Source: Pseudomonas lini (lineage in GTDB: Bacteria > Pseudomonadota > Gammaproteobacteria > Pseudomonadales > Pseudomonadaceae). From it: a DNA stretch of 64,000 nt. Below, one piece after another: positions 45,172 to 56,212 of this stretch (positions within the stretch are counted from its first letter, which is position 1; every line of letters starts with the position of its first letter). The notes beneath the pieces were generated by a model, which worked only from the letters and a program-made list of their open reading frames with translations, had not been told where the DNA came from and ran no database searches. The stretch lies in the NCBI RefSeq assembly GCF_001042905.1, contig NZ_JYLB01000008.1:186001-250000 (forward strand), written 5' to 3'. The position numbers and the translations under genes were made by a program.

Positions 45172-47091
45172 TTATACATCAGCAGCCGGGCCACCGATTG
45201 GCGTTTCCGGACGCCCATCCTGCACCGCCGGAGGCGTACCGGAAGTATCGCTGCCGCCAGACCAGTCGCGAGGCTCGCGAGGCGCACGACCCGCCATGAT
45301 GTCATCGATCTGATCAGCATCAATCGTCTCGTACTTCATCAAGGCATCTGCCATGGCGTCGAGCTTGTCGCGGTTATCCGTGAGGATCTGCTTGGCCGTG
45401 CCGTAGCACTGATCAATGATGCTGCGCACTTCGGAATCGATCAGTTTGGCTGTCTCGCCGGAGAAGCTGGCATGTTGACCACCGCCGCCACGACCGAGGA
45501 ACACTTCGCCCTCTTCTTCGGCGTACATCAACGGACCGAGCTTTTCCGACAAGCCCCACTTGGTCACCATATTCCGTGCGATCTGGCTGGCACGCATGAT
45601 GTCGTTGGATGCACCAGTGGTGACACCGTCGAAACCCAGGGTCATTTCTTCAGCGATACGACCGCCGTACAGCGAGCAGATCTGACTGATCAGCGCACGC
45701 TTGGACAGGCTGTAGCGATCTTCTTCCGGCAGGAACATGGTCACACCGAGCGCGCGACCGCGCGGGATGATCGACACTTTGTAGACCGGATCATGCTCAG
45801 GAACGACACGACCGACGATAGCGTGGCCAGCTTCGTGATAAGCAGTGTTCTGCTTCTCTTTCTCGGACATGACCATGGATTTGCGCTCGGCACCCATCAT
45901 GATCTTGTCTTTGGCCAGTTCGAACTCTTTCATCTCGACGATGCGCTTGCCGGCACGGGCTGCGAACAACGATGCCTCGTTCACCAGGTTGGCCAGGTCG
46001 GCACCAGAGAAACCAGGAGTACCACGCGCGATCACGGCCGGAGCGACGTCGTCACCCATTGGCACTTTACGCATGTGGACTTTGAGAATCTGCTCGCGAC
46101 CACGGATATCCGGCAGACCGACCACGACCTGGCGGTCGAAACGGCCCGGACGCAGCAATGCAGGGTCTAGCACATCGGGACGGTTGGTCGCTGCAATGAC
46201 GATGATGCCGTCATTCATTTCGAAGCCGTCCATCTCTACCAGCAACTGGTTGAGTGTCTGTTCGCGCTCGTCGTGACCACCACCCATGCCGGCACCACGG
46301 TGGCGACCGACGGCGTCGATTTCATCGATGAAGATGATGCATGGCGCGTGTTTCTTCGCCTGCTCGAACATGTCACGAACACGACTGGCACCGACACCGA
46401 CGAACATTTCGACGAAATCGGAACCGGAAATGGTGAAGAACGGCACTTTGGCTTCGCCGGCAATCGCCTTGGCGATCAAGGTTTTACCCGTACCAGGAGG
46501 ACCGACCATCAGCACACCACGAGGAATGCGACCGCCCAAACGCTGGAACTTGCCCGGATCACGCAGGAATTCGACCAGCTCGCCAACTTCTTCCTTGGCT
46601 TCGTCGCAACCGGCAACGTCAGCCAAAGTGGTTTTCACCTGATCTTCGGAGAGCAGGCGCGCCTTGCTCTTGCCGAAGCTCATCGGCCCGCCCTTGCCAC
46701 CGGCACCGCCCTGCATCTGCCGCATGAAGAACATGAAGACGGCGATGATCACCAGGATCGGGAAGCTTGCGACCAGGAGTTGAGTCCAGATGCTTTGCTG
46801 CTCAGGCTGTTTGCCTTCAACTACCACATGGTTATCCACGAGGTCGCCGATCAGGCCATTGTCCTGGATTGCCGGACGAATGGTCTTGAAGCTGTCGCCA
46901 TCGTTGCGCTTGCCGGTAATCACGTAGCCATCAACCGCTACGCGCTCGACCTTGCCATCCTTGACCTGCTGGATGAAGTCGGAATAGTTGAGGGTCTGCG
47001 GCTCGTTAGGGCTGGAGAAGTTGTTCATCACCGTCACCAGGACAGCCGCGATGATCAACCACAGGATCAGATTCTTTGCCATATCGTTCAA
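45172..47091 (-). CDS. ftsH: ATP-dependent zinc metalloprotease FtsH
   Basis: Membrane-anchored AAA+ protease, 639 residues. Two N-terminal helices (about 7-24 and 105-123) around a small periplasmic domain, AAA module with Walker A GPPGTGKT (197-204), Walker B CIIFIDEIDAVGR and SRH, then the M41 protease with HEAGH near 420. I use TTG 47091 because AGGG lies 7 bases before it, whereas ATG 47082 (MAKNLILW..) is 16 bases from it. Both starts are possible; the family is usually around 639 in Pseudomonas. Follows rlmE after 193 bases. Confidence 0.95.
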   Translation of the reverse strand: MNDMAKNLILWLIIAAVLVTVMNNFSSPNEPQTLNYSDFIQQVKDGKVERVAVDGYVITGKRNDGDSFKTIRPAIQDNGLIGDLVDNHVVVEGKQPEQQSIWTQLLVASFPILVIIAVFMFFMRQMQGGAGGKGGPMSFGKSKARLLSEDQVKTTLADVAGCDEAKEEVGELVEFLRDPGKFQRLGGRIPRGVLMVGPPGTGKTLIAKAIAGEAKVPFFTISGSDFVEMFVGVGASRVRDMFEQAKKHAPCIIFIDEIDAVGRHRGAGMGGGHDEREQTLNQLLVEMDGFEMNDGIIVIAATNRPDVLDPALLRPGRFDRQVVVGLPDIRGREQILKVHMRKVPMGDDVAPAVIARGTPGFSGADLANLVNEASLFAARAGKRIVEMKEFELAKDKIMMGAERKSMVMSEKEKQNTAYHEAGHAIVGRVVPEHDPVYKVSIIPRGRALGVTMFLPEEDRYSLSKRALISQICSLYGGRIAEEMTLGFDGVTTGASNDIMRASQIARNMVTKWGLSEKLGPLMYAEEEGEVFLGRGGGGQHASFSGETAKLIDSEVRSIIDQCYGTAKQILTDNRDKLDAMADALMKYETIDADQIDDIMAGRAPREPRDWSGGSDTSGTPPAVQDGRPETPIGGPAADV

Positions 47092-47284
47092 TTAACTACC
47101 CTCTGAAGCAAGCTCCGCTAATGGCGCGTGCTTCGCATGATATTCACCGGCCTAACTTACTACATTACCTACGGCTCTGGCAGGCGCCGTCTGTAACCCT
47201 TTGTGAAACACTTTCTACACAATATTCGCTAATGCTCACGGGACGAAATACGAAAAACCTATCGACCCGCAAAAAAACCTCGAT

Positions 47285-47914
47285 TTACTCACTACGGCCG
47301 CGGTAGCCCCAAGCCAGCATGTATTGCTCGCGGGAACTGCCACGGGAAGAGTCCGGCTTGATCATCTGGACCTTGTCGAACTTCTGACGAGCGTCCTTCA
47401 CGTAAGCATCAAACCCTTCGCCCTGAAACACCTTGATCACGAAATTACCACCCGGCTTGAGTATCCGAGCCGCCAGATCAAGAGCCAGCTCACATAGAAA
47501 CATGGCTTTTGGCATGTCCACCTCAGGCGTACCACTCATATTGGGGGCCATATCGGAAATCACAAGGTCCACCTGCGAATTACCCACGGCTTCAAGGATC
47601 TGAGCGAGCACTTCGTCCTGGGTGAAGTCACCCTGGATGAAAGTCACGTCCGGAATGCTGTCCATTTCCAGGATGTCCGAGGCGATCAGACGCCCCTGAC
47701 CACCGATCAGCCGACTAGTGACCTGCGACCAGCCGCCGGGCGCCGCACCCAGGTCGACAACGCTCATACCCGGACGGATCAGCTTGTATTTCTCCTGGAC
47801 CTCCAGAAGCTTGTAACTCGCACGCGAGCGATAACCATCCTTCTGCGCCTGCTTCACATATGGATCATTGACATGTCTTTTCAGCCAACCAAGGCTTGTC
47901 TTGGAACGCGCCAT
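47285..47914 (-). CDS. rlmE: 23S rRNA (uridine-2552-2'-O)-methyltransferase RlmE (RrmJ/FtsJ)
   Basis: SAM-dependent methyltransferase for U2552 in the 23S A-loop, 209 residues. N-terminal SKTSLGWLKRHVNDPYVKQAQKDGYRSRASYKL (catalytic Lys), SAM loop VDLGAAPGGWSQV, catalytic Asp in VISDMAPNMSG, and KPGGNFVIKVFQGEG. Divergent from yhbY with about 100 bases between, as in E. coli; precedes ftsH. Confidence 0.97.
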   Translation of the reverse strand: MARSKTSLGWLKRHVNDPYVKQAQKDGYRSRASYKLLEVQEKYKLIRPGMSVVDLGAAPGGWSQVTSRLIGGQGRLIASDILEMDSIPDVTFIQGDFTQDEVLAQILEAVGNSQVDLVISDMAPNMSGTPEVDMPKAMFLCELALDLAARILKPGGNFVIKVFQGEGFDAYVKDARQKFDKVQMIKPDSSRGSSREQYMLAWGYRGRSE

Positions 47915-48015
47915 TGGGCACCTCGATGATAAGGGTCGTGATTAATTGGGCGGATCCACGAACCCTCGGGTAAAATGGCCGCCATTTTACAGAATCCAGA
48001 CTAAAGGGTCAGATT

Positions 48016-48324
48016 ATGCCGCTCACTCAAGAGCAGAAGAAACAGTACAAATCCATTGGCCACCATCTGAAACCAGTTTTGATTGTGGCTGACAACGGTT
48101 TGACTGAAGGTGTGTTAGCCGAACTTGAACGCGCTTTGGCGGATCACGAGCTGATCAAAATCAAGCTCAATATCCTCGATCGCGAATCGCGCCTGGCAGC
48201 CATTGCAGAACTCTGCAAGGCCGGCAAAGCCGATCTGGTTCAGGTCATCGGCAAGATGGCACTGATTTACCGCAAGAACTTCAGCGTCAACAAGCAGCTG
48301 TCGAACGTCCATCGCTTCAAGTGA
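48016..48324 (+). CDS. yhbY: Ribosome assembly RNA-binding protein YhbY (CRM domain)
   Basis: 102-residue CRM-domain protein binding pre-50S particles. Motifs: LTQEQKKQYKSIGHHLKPVLIVADNGLTEGVL at the N-terminus and the GxxG-like loop in ADLVQVIGKMALIYRKN near the C-terminus. Divergent from rlmE. A TAAAAT -10-like box is 43 bases upstream; the ribosome site is AAAGGG. Confidence 0.94.
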   Translation: MPLTQEQKKQYKSIGHHLKPVLIVADNGLTEGVLAELERALADHELIKIKLNILDRESRLAAIAELCKAGKADLVQVIGKMALIYRKNFSVNKQLSNVHRFK

Positions 48325-48333
48325 TGACAAGGG

Positions 48334-48738
48334 TCAAGGGTGTGCTTCGCGCACCCTCACACTCCATCCCGGCACCGGCTGCATCACCAGCACCAGCCCG
48401 GAAAATCCCAGAACAAGATAGCTGAACAGCTGCCAATGCGCCGCGTGCGGCCAGCCGACGTGGACCGCGAAATACATCGCACCCCCATACAGCGCCATCA
48501 TCAGCAGTTGCCCACGAATATCGCGCCATAGACTGGCAAGGCCCTTGGCCTGAACCAGCACCAAAGCCTGAAAACCCACACACGCCGTGGCAAATCCCAC
48601 CATCAGCGTATTCAGCATGCCTGCGATTTCGTCAACCAGCAGCGGTGCCAGGCCTATTCGACCCAGCACCGGCAGCAGACCGATGTGCAACAGCCACAAG
48701 CCGCCAACCCACAACATTTGGGTCAGCTGCCAAAGCAT
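48334..48738 (-). CDS. DUF4149-type four-helix membrane protein
   Basis: 134-residue membrane protein with four hydrophobic helices (about 2-22, 37-57, 72-92, 101-120). The position beside greA matches PA4754. Function unknown. ATG 48738 comes directly after a 9-base hairpin (48739-48761), and the only purine-rich ribosome site (AAGAAGG) is on the far side of that hairpin; a start at the next Met (48717) or an upstream start overlapping greA cannot be excluded. Last gene of the carAB-greA block. Convergent with yhbY, separated by 9 bases. Confidence 0.8.
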   Translation of the reverse strand: MLWQLTQMLWVGGLWLLHIGLLPVLGRIGLAPLLVDEIAGMLNTLMVGFATACVGFQALVLVQAKGLASLWRDIRGQLLMMALYGGAMYFAVHVGWPHAAHWQLFSYLVLGFSGLVLVMQPVPGWSVRVREAHP

Positions 48739-48761
48739 GGCGCCCGCACGTAGCGGGCGCC
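48739..48761 (-). terminator. Hairpin between greA and DUF4149 gene
   Basis: GGCGCCCGC / GCGGGCGCC, perfect 9-base stem, five-base loop, 5 bases past the greA stop. No T-run on the minus strand, so it may serve as a translation element for the next gene rather than a terminator. Confidence 0.55.
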
Positions 48762-48766
48762 TTCTT

Positions 48767-49239
48767 TCAGATGTGGCGAACTTCGACAATCTCATACTCG
48801 ATAACGCCACCGGGCGTTTTCACGGCGACCACGTCACCCTCTTCCTTGGCAATCAAGGCGCGGGCCAGTGGCGAACCCACCGAAATCTTGCCGAGTTTGA
48901 AGTCAGCCTCATCCTCACCCACGATGTGGTAAGTGACGCTTTCATCAGTCTCGACGTTGGCGATTTCAACGGTGGTGCCGAAAATCACTTTGCCGGTATG
49001 AGGAATGGTCGTGACATCGATGATGACCTGATTCTGAATCCGGCCTTCGATGTCACGAATCCGCGCCTCGACCATACCCTGCTGCTCACGAGCAGCGTGG
49101 TATTCGGCGTTTTCCTTCAAGTCACCCAACTCGCGAGCCGTACCGATGTCCTGGCTGAGCTTCGGACGGACGACCTTGGTCAGATGAGCGTGTTCTTCTT
49201 CCAGGGCTTTCGCGCCCTGGACGGTCATTGGGTATTTGA

Positions 49240-49243
<4 letters not shown>
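48767..49243 (-). CDS. greA: Transcription elongation factor GreA
   Basis: Rescues backtracked RNA polymerase by stimulating transcript cleavage. 158 residues: N-terminal antiparallel coiled coil (about 10-75, with ARELGDLKENAEYHAA and the acidic tip residues), then the FKBP-like domain (GTTVEIANVETDESVTYHIVGEDEAD.., SPLARALIAKEEGDVV). The start overlaps the carB stop by four bases (ATGA), so it is translationally coupled to carB. Confidence 0.98.
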
Positions 49244-52461
<3,218 letters not shown>

Positions 52462-52514
52462 GGGTTGTCACTCAAATCCGCAGGTCAGTCGGCAAGCCGT
52501 CTTGTTCAATCTCT

Positions 52515-52559
52515 GAAGCCTTGAGGGGGCCACCGGTTTCGGGACCGCCCTCAGGCTTC
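52515..52559 (-). other. Hairpin between carA and carB
   Basis: GAAGCCTTGAGGG and CCCTCAGGCTTC can pair around an inner GGCCACCGG/CCGGTGGCC-like core. No T-run; likely an intra-operon mRNA structure. Confidence 0.45.
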
Positions 52560-52578
52560 GCTACATCAGGGCGAGCGA

Positions 52579-53715
52579 TTAGCGTCGCTTGGCCATTTCG
52601 TTGATGAAGCGATCAAACAGTGGCGCTACGTCGTTCGGGCCAGGGCTGGCTTCAGGGTGACCCTGGAAGCTGAAGGCGCTCTTGTCGGTACGCTCGATGC
52701 CTTGCAGGGTGCCGTCGAACAGCGATTTGTGGATCGCCCGAACGTTGCCTGGCAGGGTCGCTTCGTCTACCGCAAAACCGTGGTTCTGGCTGGTGATCAT
52801 CACCACACCGCTGTCCAGATCCTGGACCGGGTGGTTGGCACCGTGGTGGCCGTGACCCATTTTCAGGGTCTTGGCACCGGAGGCCAGGGCCAGCAATTGG
52901 TGACCAAGGCAGATGCCGAACACCGGAACCTCGGTTTCCAGCACGTCCTTGATTGCCTGGATCGCGTAGTCGCATGGCTCAGGGTCGCCCGGGCCATTGG
53001 ACAGGAACACGCCATCAGGTTTCAGTGCCAGAGCTTCGGCGGCCGGAGTCTGTGCAGGCACCACGGTCACCCGACAACCGCGCTCGACCAGCATGCGCAG
53101 GATGTTCAGCTTGACGCCGTAGTCGTAAGCCACCACGTGGTATGGCAGCTCGGAGGCTTCCAGAGTCGCGTGGCTGTCGGTTTTCAGATCCCAGACAGTC
53201 GAGCGCCACTCGTACTTCTCTTTGGTGCTGACGACTTTTGCCAGGTCCATGCCTTTAAGGCCAGGGAAACCCTGAGCGGCGGCGATGGCGGCTTCTTCGG
53301 AAATGTTGTCACCGGCCATGATGCAGCCGTTCTGTGCGCCTTTCTCACGCAGGAGGCGTGTCAGGCGGCGAGTGTCGATACCGGCGATTGCCACCACATT
53401 GTTGGCTTTCAAGTAATCGGACAGTGACATCGTGTTGCGCCAGTTGCTCGCAACCAGTGGCAGGTCACGGATGACCAGGCCAGCGGACCAGACGCGATCG
53501 GACTCGGCGTCTTCCGGCGTGGTGCCGGTATTGCCGATGTGCGGGTAAGTCAGGGTAACGATCTGTTGGGCGTAGGAAGGATCGGTAAGGATTTCCTGAT
53601 AGCCGGTCATTGCGGTGTTGAACACCACCTCACCAACGGTTTGACCGTCGGCTCCAATGGCTTCGCCGCGAAAAATGCTGCCATCAGCAAGGGCGAGTAT
53701 GGCTGGCTTAGTCAA
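52579..53715 (-). CDS. carA: Carbamoyl-phosphate synthase small subunit (glutaminase)
   Basis: Class I glutamine amidotransferase that supplies ammonia to CarB. 378 residues: N-terminal CPSase_S domain and C-terminal glutaminase with the nucleophile in FGICLGHQLLALA (Cys near 269) and the His-Glu pair in QGHPEASPGPND. It starts with TTG at 53715, five bases after GGGAGG; TTG as carA start codon has also been reported for P. aeruginosa. The stop of a 50-codon leader frame overlaps this start. Preceded by an attenuator-like terminator. Confidence 0.97.
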   Translation of the reverse strand: MTKPAILALADGSIFRGEAIGADGQTVGEVVFNTAMTGYQEILTDPSYAQQIVTLTYPHIGNTGTTPEDAESDRVWSAGLVIRDLPLVASNWRNTMSLSDYLKANNVVAIAGIDTRRLTRLLREKGAQNGCIMAGDNISEEAAIAAAQGFPGLKGMDLAKVVSTKEKYEWRSTVWDLKTDSHATLEASELPYHVVAYDYGVKLNILRMLVERGCRVTVVPAQTPAAEALALKPDGVFLSNGPGDPEPCDYAIQAIKDVLETEVPVFGICLGHQLLALASGAKTLKMGHGHHGANHPVQDLDSGVVMITSQNHGFAVDEATLPGNVRAIHKSLFDGTLQGIERTDKSAFSFQGHPEASPGPNDVAPLFDRFINEMAKRR

Positions 53716-53864
53716 GAAGACCTCCCGTAAATAAAGCCTGAAAGGGCGATCGCAGGTTGTAAAAAAGCGGAGTGACGTATGGACACGTCACCCCGCTTCT
53801 TCACCGAATTATTCTGCGCGCTTTTAGTGGACACACTAAAGCTGTAGCTTACAGAAAAAGGCAT
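53712..53864 (-). CDS. Possible carA leader peptide frame
   Basis: A 50-codon frame beginning MPFSVSYSFSVSTK that runs through a pause-type hairpin and the attenuator, and whose TGA overlaps the carA TTG. Its ribosome site is poor (purines GACCAAAA). If translated it would couple ribosome position to formation of the terminator, as in pyrBI-type control. It has no likely function as a protein. Confidence 0.35.
   Translation of the reverse strand: MPFSVSYSFSVSTKSAQNNSVKKRGDVSIRHSAFLQPAIALSGFIYGRSS
53760..53798 (-). terminator. Attenuator terminator upstream of carA
   Basis: AAGCGGAGTGACGT (53765-53778) pairs with ACGTCACCCCGCTT (53785-53798), one mismatch; on the minus strand it ends in six T, 45 bases before the carA start. 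Confidence 0.85.
53820..53842 (-). promoter_or_regulatory. Pause-type hairpin in carA leader
   Basis: GCTTTTAGTG / CACTAAAGC, 9-pair stem with 4-base loop, 22 bases upstream of the attenuator, preceded on the minus strand by a CTTTTTCT tract. This spacing resembles the UTP-sensing pause site of pyrBI leaders. Confidence 0.5.
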
Positions 53865-53925
53865 TTTTGGTCTACCGCCAATGAGCCCTAAAGGCCGGAG
53901 AATGCGACAGGACGTCGCTTGGCGG

Positions 53926-53960
53926 AATAAAACCGGGCCCAAACGCTGAGTTTGAGCCCG
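53926..53960 (-). terminator. Terminator of dapB
   Basis: GGGCCCAAAC (53935-53944) pairs with GTTTGAGCCC (53950-53959), followed on the minus strand by GGTTTTATT, 15 bases after the dapB stop. Confidence 0.8.
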
Positions 53961-53974
53961 ATTTCGAGCACATC

Positions 53975-54781
53975 TTACCGCAGGTCGAGCACGTCTTGCA
54001 TGTCGTAAAGGCCTGGCTCACGACCGTCCAGCCACAAAGCTGCACGTACCGCGCCCTTGGCGAAGGTCATGCGACTGGATGCCTTGTGAGTGATTTCCAG
54101 TCGCTCGCCTTCACAGGCGAACAGCACCGTATGATCACCGACCACATCCCCACCGCGAACAGTCGCGAAGCCGATCGTTTCACGCTCGCGCACTCCGGTA
54201 TGACCTTCACGGCCATAAACCGCAACCTTCTGCAGATCACGATCCAGCGCATTGGCGATCACTTCGCCCATGCGCAGAGCCGTGCCTGAAGGCGCATCGA
54301 TCTTGTGCCGATGATGGGCTTCGATGATTTCGATATCCGCGTCATCACCCAGCACACGAGCTGCCATATCGAGCAGCTTCAGCGACAGGTTTACCCCGAC
54401 ACTGAAATTGGCCGCGAACACAATCGCAATATCTTCGCTCGCCTCGACCAGCAACTGCTTCTGCGCGGCGTCCAACCCCGTCGTGCCGATCACCATGGCC
54501 TTGCCCGCCTTACGGCAGAACGCCAGGTTTTTCAGCATGACTTCCGGGAGCGTGAAGTCGATCAACACATCGAACTCATCAGCCACCGCATCCAGCTTAC
54601 CGGACAGCGGCACACCGATTCGCCCCAGCGATGCCAGCTCACCGGCATCCACGCCAATCAGCGTGCTGCCAGGGCGCACAATGGCTGCCGTCAGGCCGGT
54701 CAGCGGCGCGCGTTGCTGCACTGCCTCGACCAGAATCTTGCCCATGCGCCCGGCAGCGCCCATCACAGCTATACGTCGCAT
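53975..54781 (-). CDS. dapB: 4-hydroxy-tetrahydrodipicolinate reductase
   Basis: NAD(P)H-dependent reductase in the diaminopimelate/lysine pathway. 268 residues. Nucleotide loop VMGAAGRMGK (about 5-14), IGTTGLDAAQK, and the substrate/catalytic motif EAHHRHKIDAPSGTAL near 155-170. Nine bases after the dnaJ stop; order dnaK-dnaJ-dapB-carA-carB-greA is standard in Pseudomonas. Confidence 0.98.
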   Translation of the reverse strand: MRRIAVMGAAGRMGKILVEAVQQRAPLTGLTAAIVRPGSTLIGVDAGELASLGRIGVPLSGKLDAVADEFDVLIDFTLPEVMLKNLAFCRKAGKAMVIGTTGLDAAQKQLLVEASEDIAIVFAANFSVGVNLSLKLLDMAARVLGDDADIEIIEAHHRHKIDAPSGTALRMGEVIANALDRDLQKVAVYGREGHTGVRERETIGFATVRGGDVVGDHTVLFACEGERLEITHKASSRMTFAKGAVRAALWLDGREPGLYDMQDVLDLR

Positions 54782-54790
54782 GCCGACTCC

Positions 54791-55915
54791 TTACAAATCG
54801 CCGAAGAAGCGCTTCACGCCTTCGAACCAACCGGTGGTTTTCGGCGAATGACTGTTGTCACCCGCCAGGGAGCTGCGCAACTCCTCCAGCAATTCGCGCT
54901 GACGACGGCCCAGGTTGACCGGGGTTTCGACTGCCACACGGCACATCAGGTCACCAGCACCGCCACCACGAACCGGCGCGACGCCTTTACCGCGAACACG
55001 GAACTGCTTACCGGTCTGAGTCCCCTCAGGGATCTTCAGCTTGACCCGACCATCAAGGGTCGGAATCTCAAGCTCGCCGCCCAGCGCTGCGTCGACGAAA
55101 CTGATTGGCACTTCGCAGAACAGGTGCTTGCCGTCACGCTGGAAGATCGCGTGCTCGCGCACATTGATCACCACGTACAGGTCGCCCGTCGGACCACCCT
55201 GCGCACCCGCCTCGCCTTCGCCAGACAGACGAATACGGTCACCGGTATCAACACCGGCCGGCACTTTCACCGACAGGGTCTTGTACTCTTCGACGCGACC
55301 TTCGCCGTGGCAGGAATCGCACGGATCGGAAATGATCTTGCCCTGGCCATGGCAGCGCGGGCAGGTCTGCTGCACCGAGAAGAAGCCCTGCTGCATGCGG
55401 ACCTGACCGATACCGCCGCACGTCGGGCAAGTGATCGGCGATGAGCCTTTCTTGGCACCCGAGCCATCGCACGGCTTGCAGTTGACCAGTGTCGGAACGC
55501 GGATATTCACGGTCGTGCCGCGCACCGCTTCTTCCAGGTTCAGCTCCAGGGTGTAACGCAGGTCGCTGCCGCGCTGAGCGCCGCCACGAGCACCGCCGCG
55601 ACCGCCACCGAAGAAGTCACTGAAGACATCGCCAAAGATGTCGGAGAAGTTCTGACCGCCAAACCCGGCACCGCCGCCACCCATGCTCGGGTCGACACCG
55701 GCATGACCGTATTGGTCATAGGCCGCGCGCTTGCTGGAATCGGACAGCACTTCGTAGGCCTCGTTGGCCTCCTTGAACATATCTTCCGACGCTTTGTCAT
55801 CGGGATTACGGTCCGGGTGGTGCTTCATCGCCAGGCGACGGTAGGCCTTTTTCAGGTCCGCTTCGCTTGAACCACGCTCAACACCCAATACTTCGTAATA
55901 GTCACGCTTTGCCAT
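54791..55915 (-). CDS. dnaJ: Chaperone DnaJ (Hsp40)
   Basis: DnaK co-chaperone, 374 residues. J domain (1-70) with HPDRN, Gly/Phe-rich linker (about 75-125), a zinc domain with four repeats CKPCDGSG, CPTCGGIG, CPRCHGQG and CDSCHGEG (about 145-205), then C-terminal substrate-binding domains. ATG 55915 gives the conserved MAKRDYYEVLGV; a longer in-frame extension to 56005 is not conserved. 297 bases separate it from dnaK. Confidence 0.98.
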   Translation of the reverse strand: MAKRDYYEVLGVERGSSEADLKKAYRRLAMKHHPDRNPDDKASEDMFKEANEAYEVLSDSSKRAAYDQYGHAGVDPSMGGGGAGFGGQNFSDIFGDVFSDFFGGGRGGARGGAQRGSDLRYTLELNLEEAVRGTTVNIRVPTLVNCKPCDGSGAKKGSSPITCPTCGGIGQVRMQQGFFSVQQTCPRCHGQGKIISDPCDSCHGEGRVEEYKTLSVKVPAGVDTGDRIRLSGEGEAGAQGGPTGDLYVVINVREHAIFQRDGKHLFCEVPISFVDAALGGELEIPTLDGRVKLKIPEGTQTGKQFRVRGKGVAPVRGGGAGDLMCRVAVETPVNLGRRQRELLEELRSSLAGDNSHSPKTTGWFEGVKRFFGDL

Positions 55916-56138
55916 AAGTCTTTGCACTCTTAAGGACGTTCGGCAAACCTCTCCTGAGCCTCGCCAAACTCGTTGAGCCCCAATACAGGCCCGGACCCAA
56001 CTCACGTCAATTCAACGATCCTGGTCTTTGATTCGATGCGGTACTTTCGACTCGAAAAGCAGGAGCATTTCCGGTCATACCGCCAACATCCGAGCGTTGT
56101 CGCATGCTGTAAAAATTCGCTTACTCCAGACACGCCAA

Positions 56139-56158
56139 CGCGGGAGCAAGCTCCCGCG
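56139..56158 (-). other. Hairpin between dnaK and dnaJ
   Basis: CGCGGGAG-CAAG-CTCCCGCG, perfect 8-base stem, in a 297-base spacer. No T-run, so probably a processing or partial-termination element lowering dnaJ relative to dnaK. Confidence 0.5.
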
Positions 56159-56212
56159 CGGCGACATCCTACCAGTCACCGCCTGAAGGCAGTCAACCGG
56201 GCGACCAACAAC

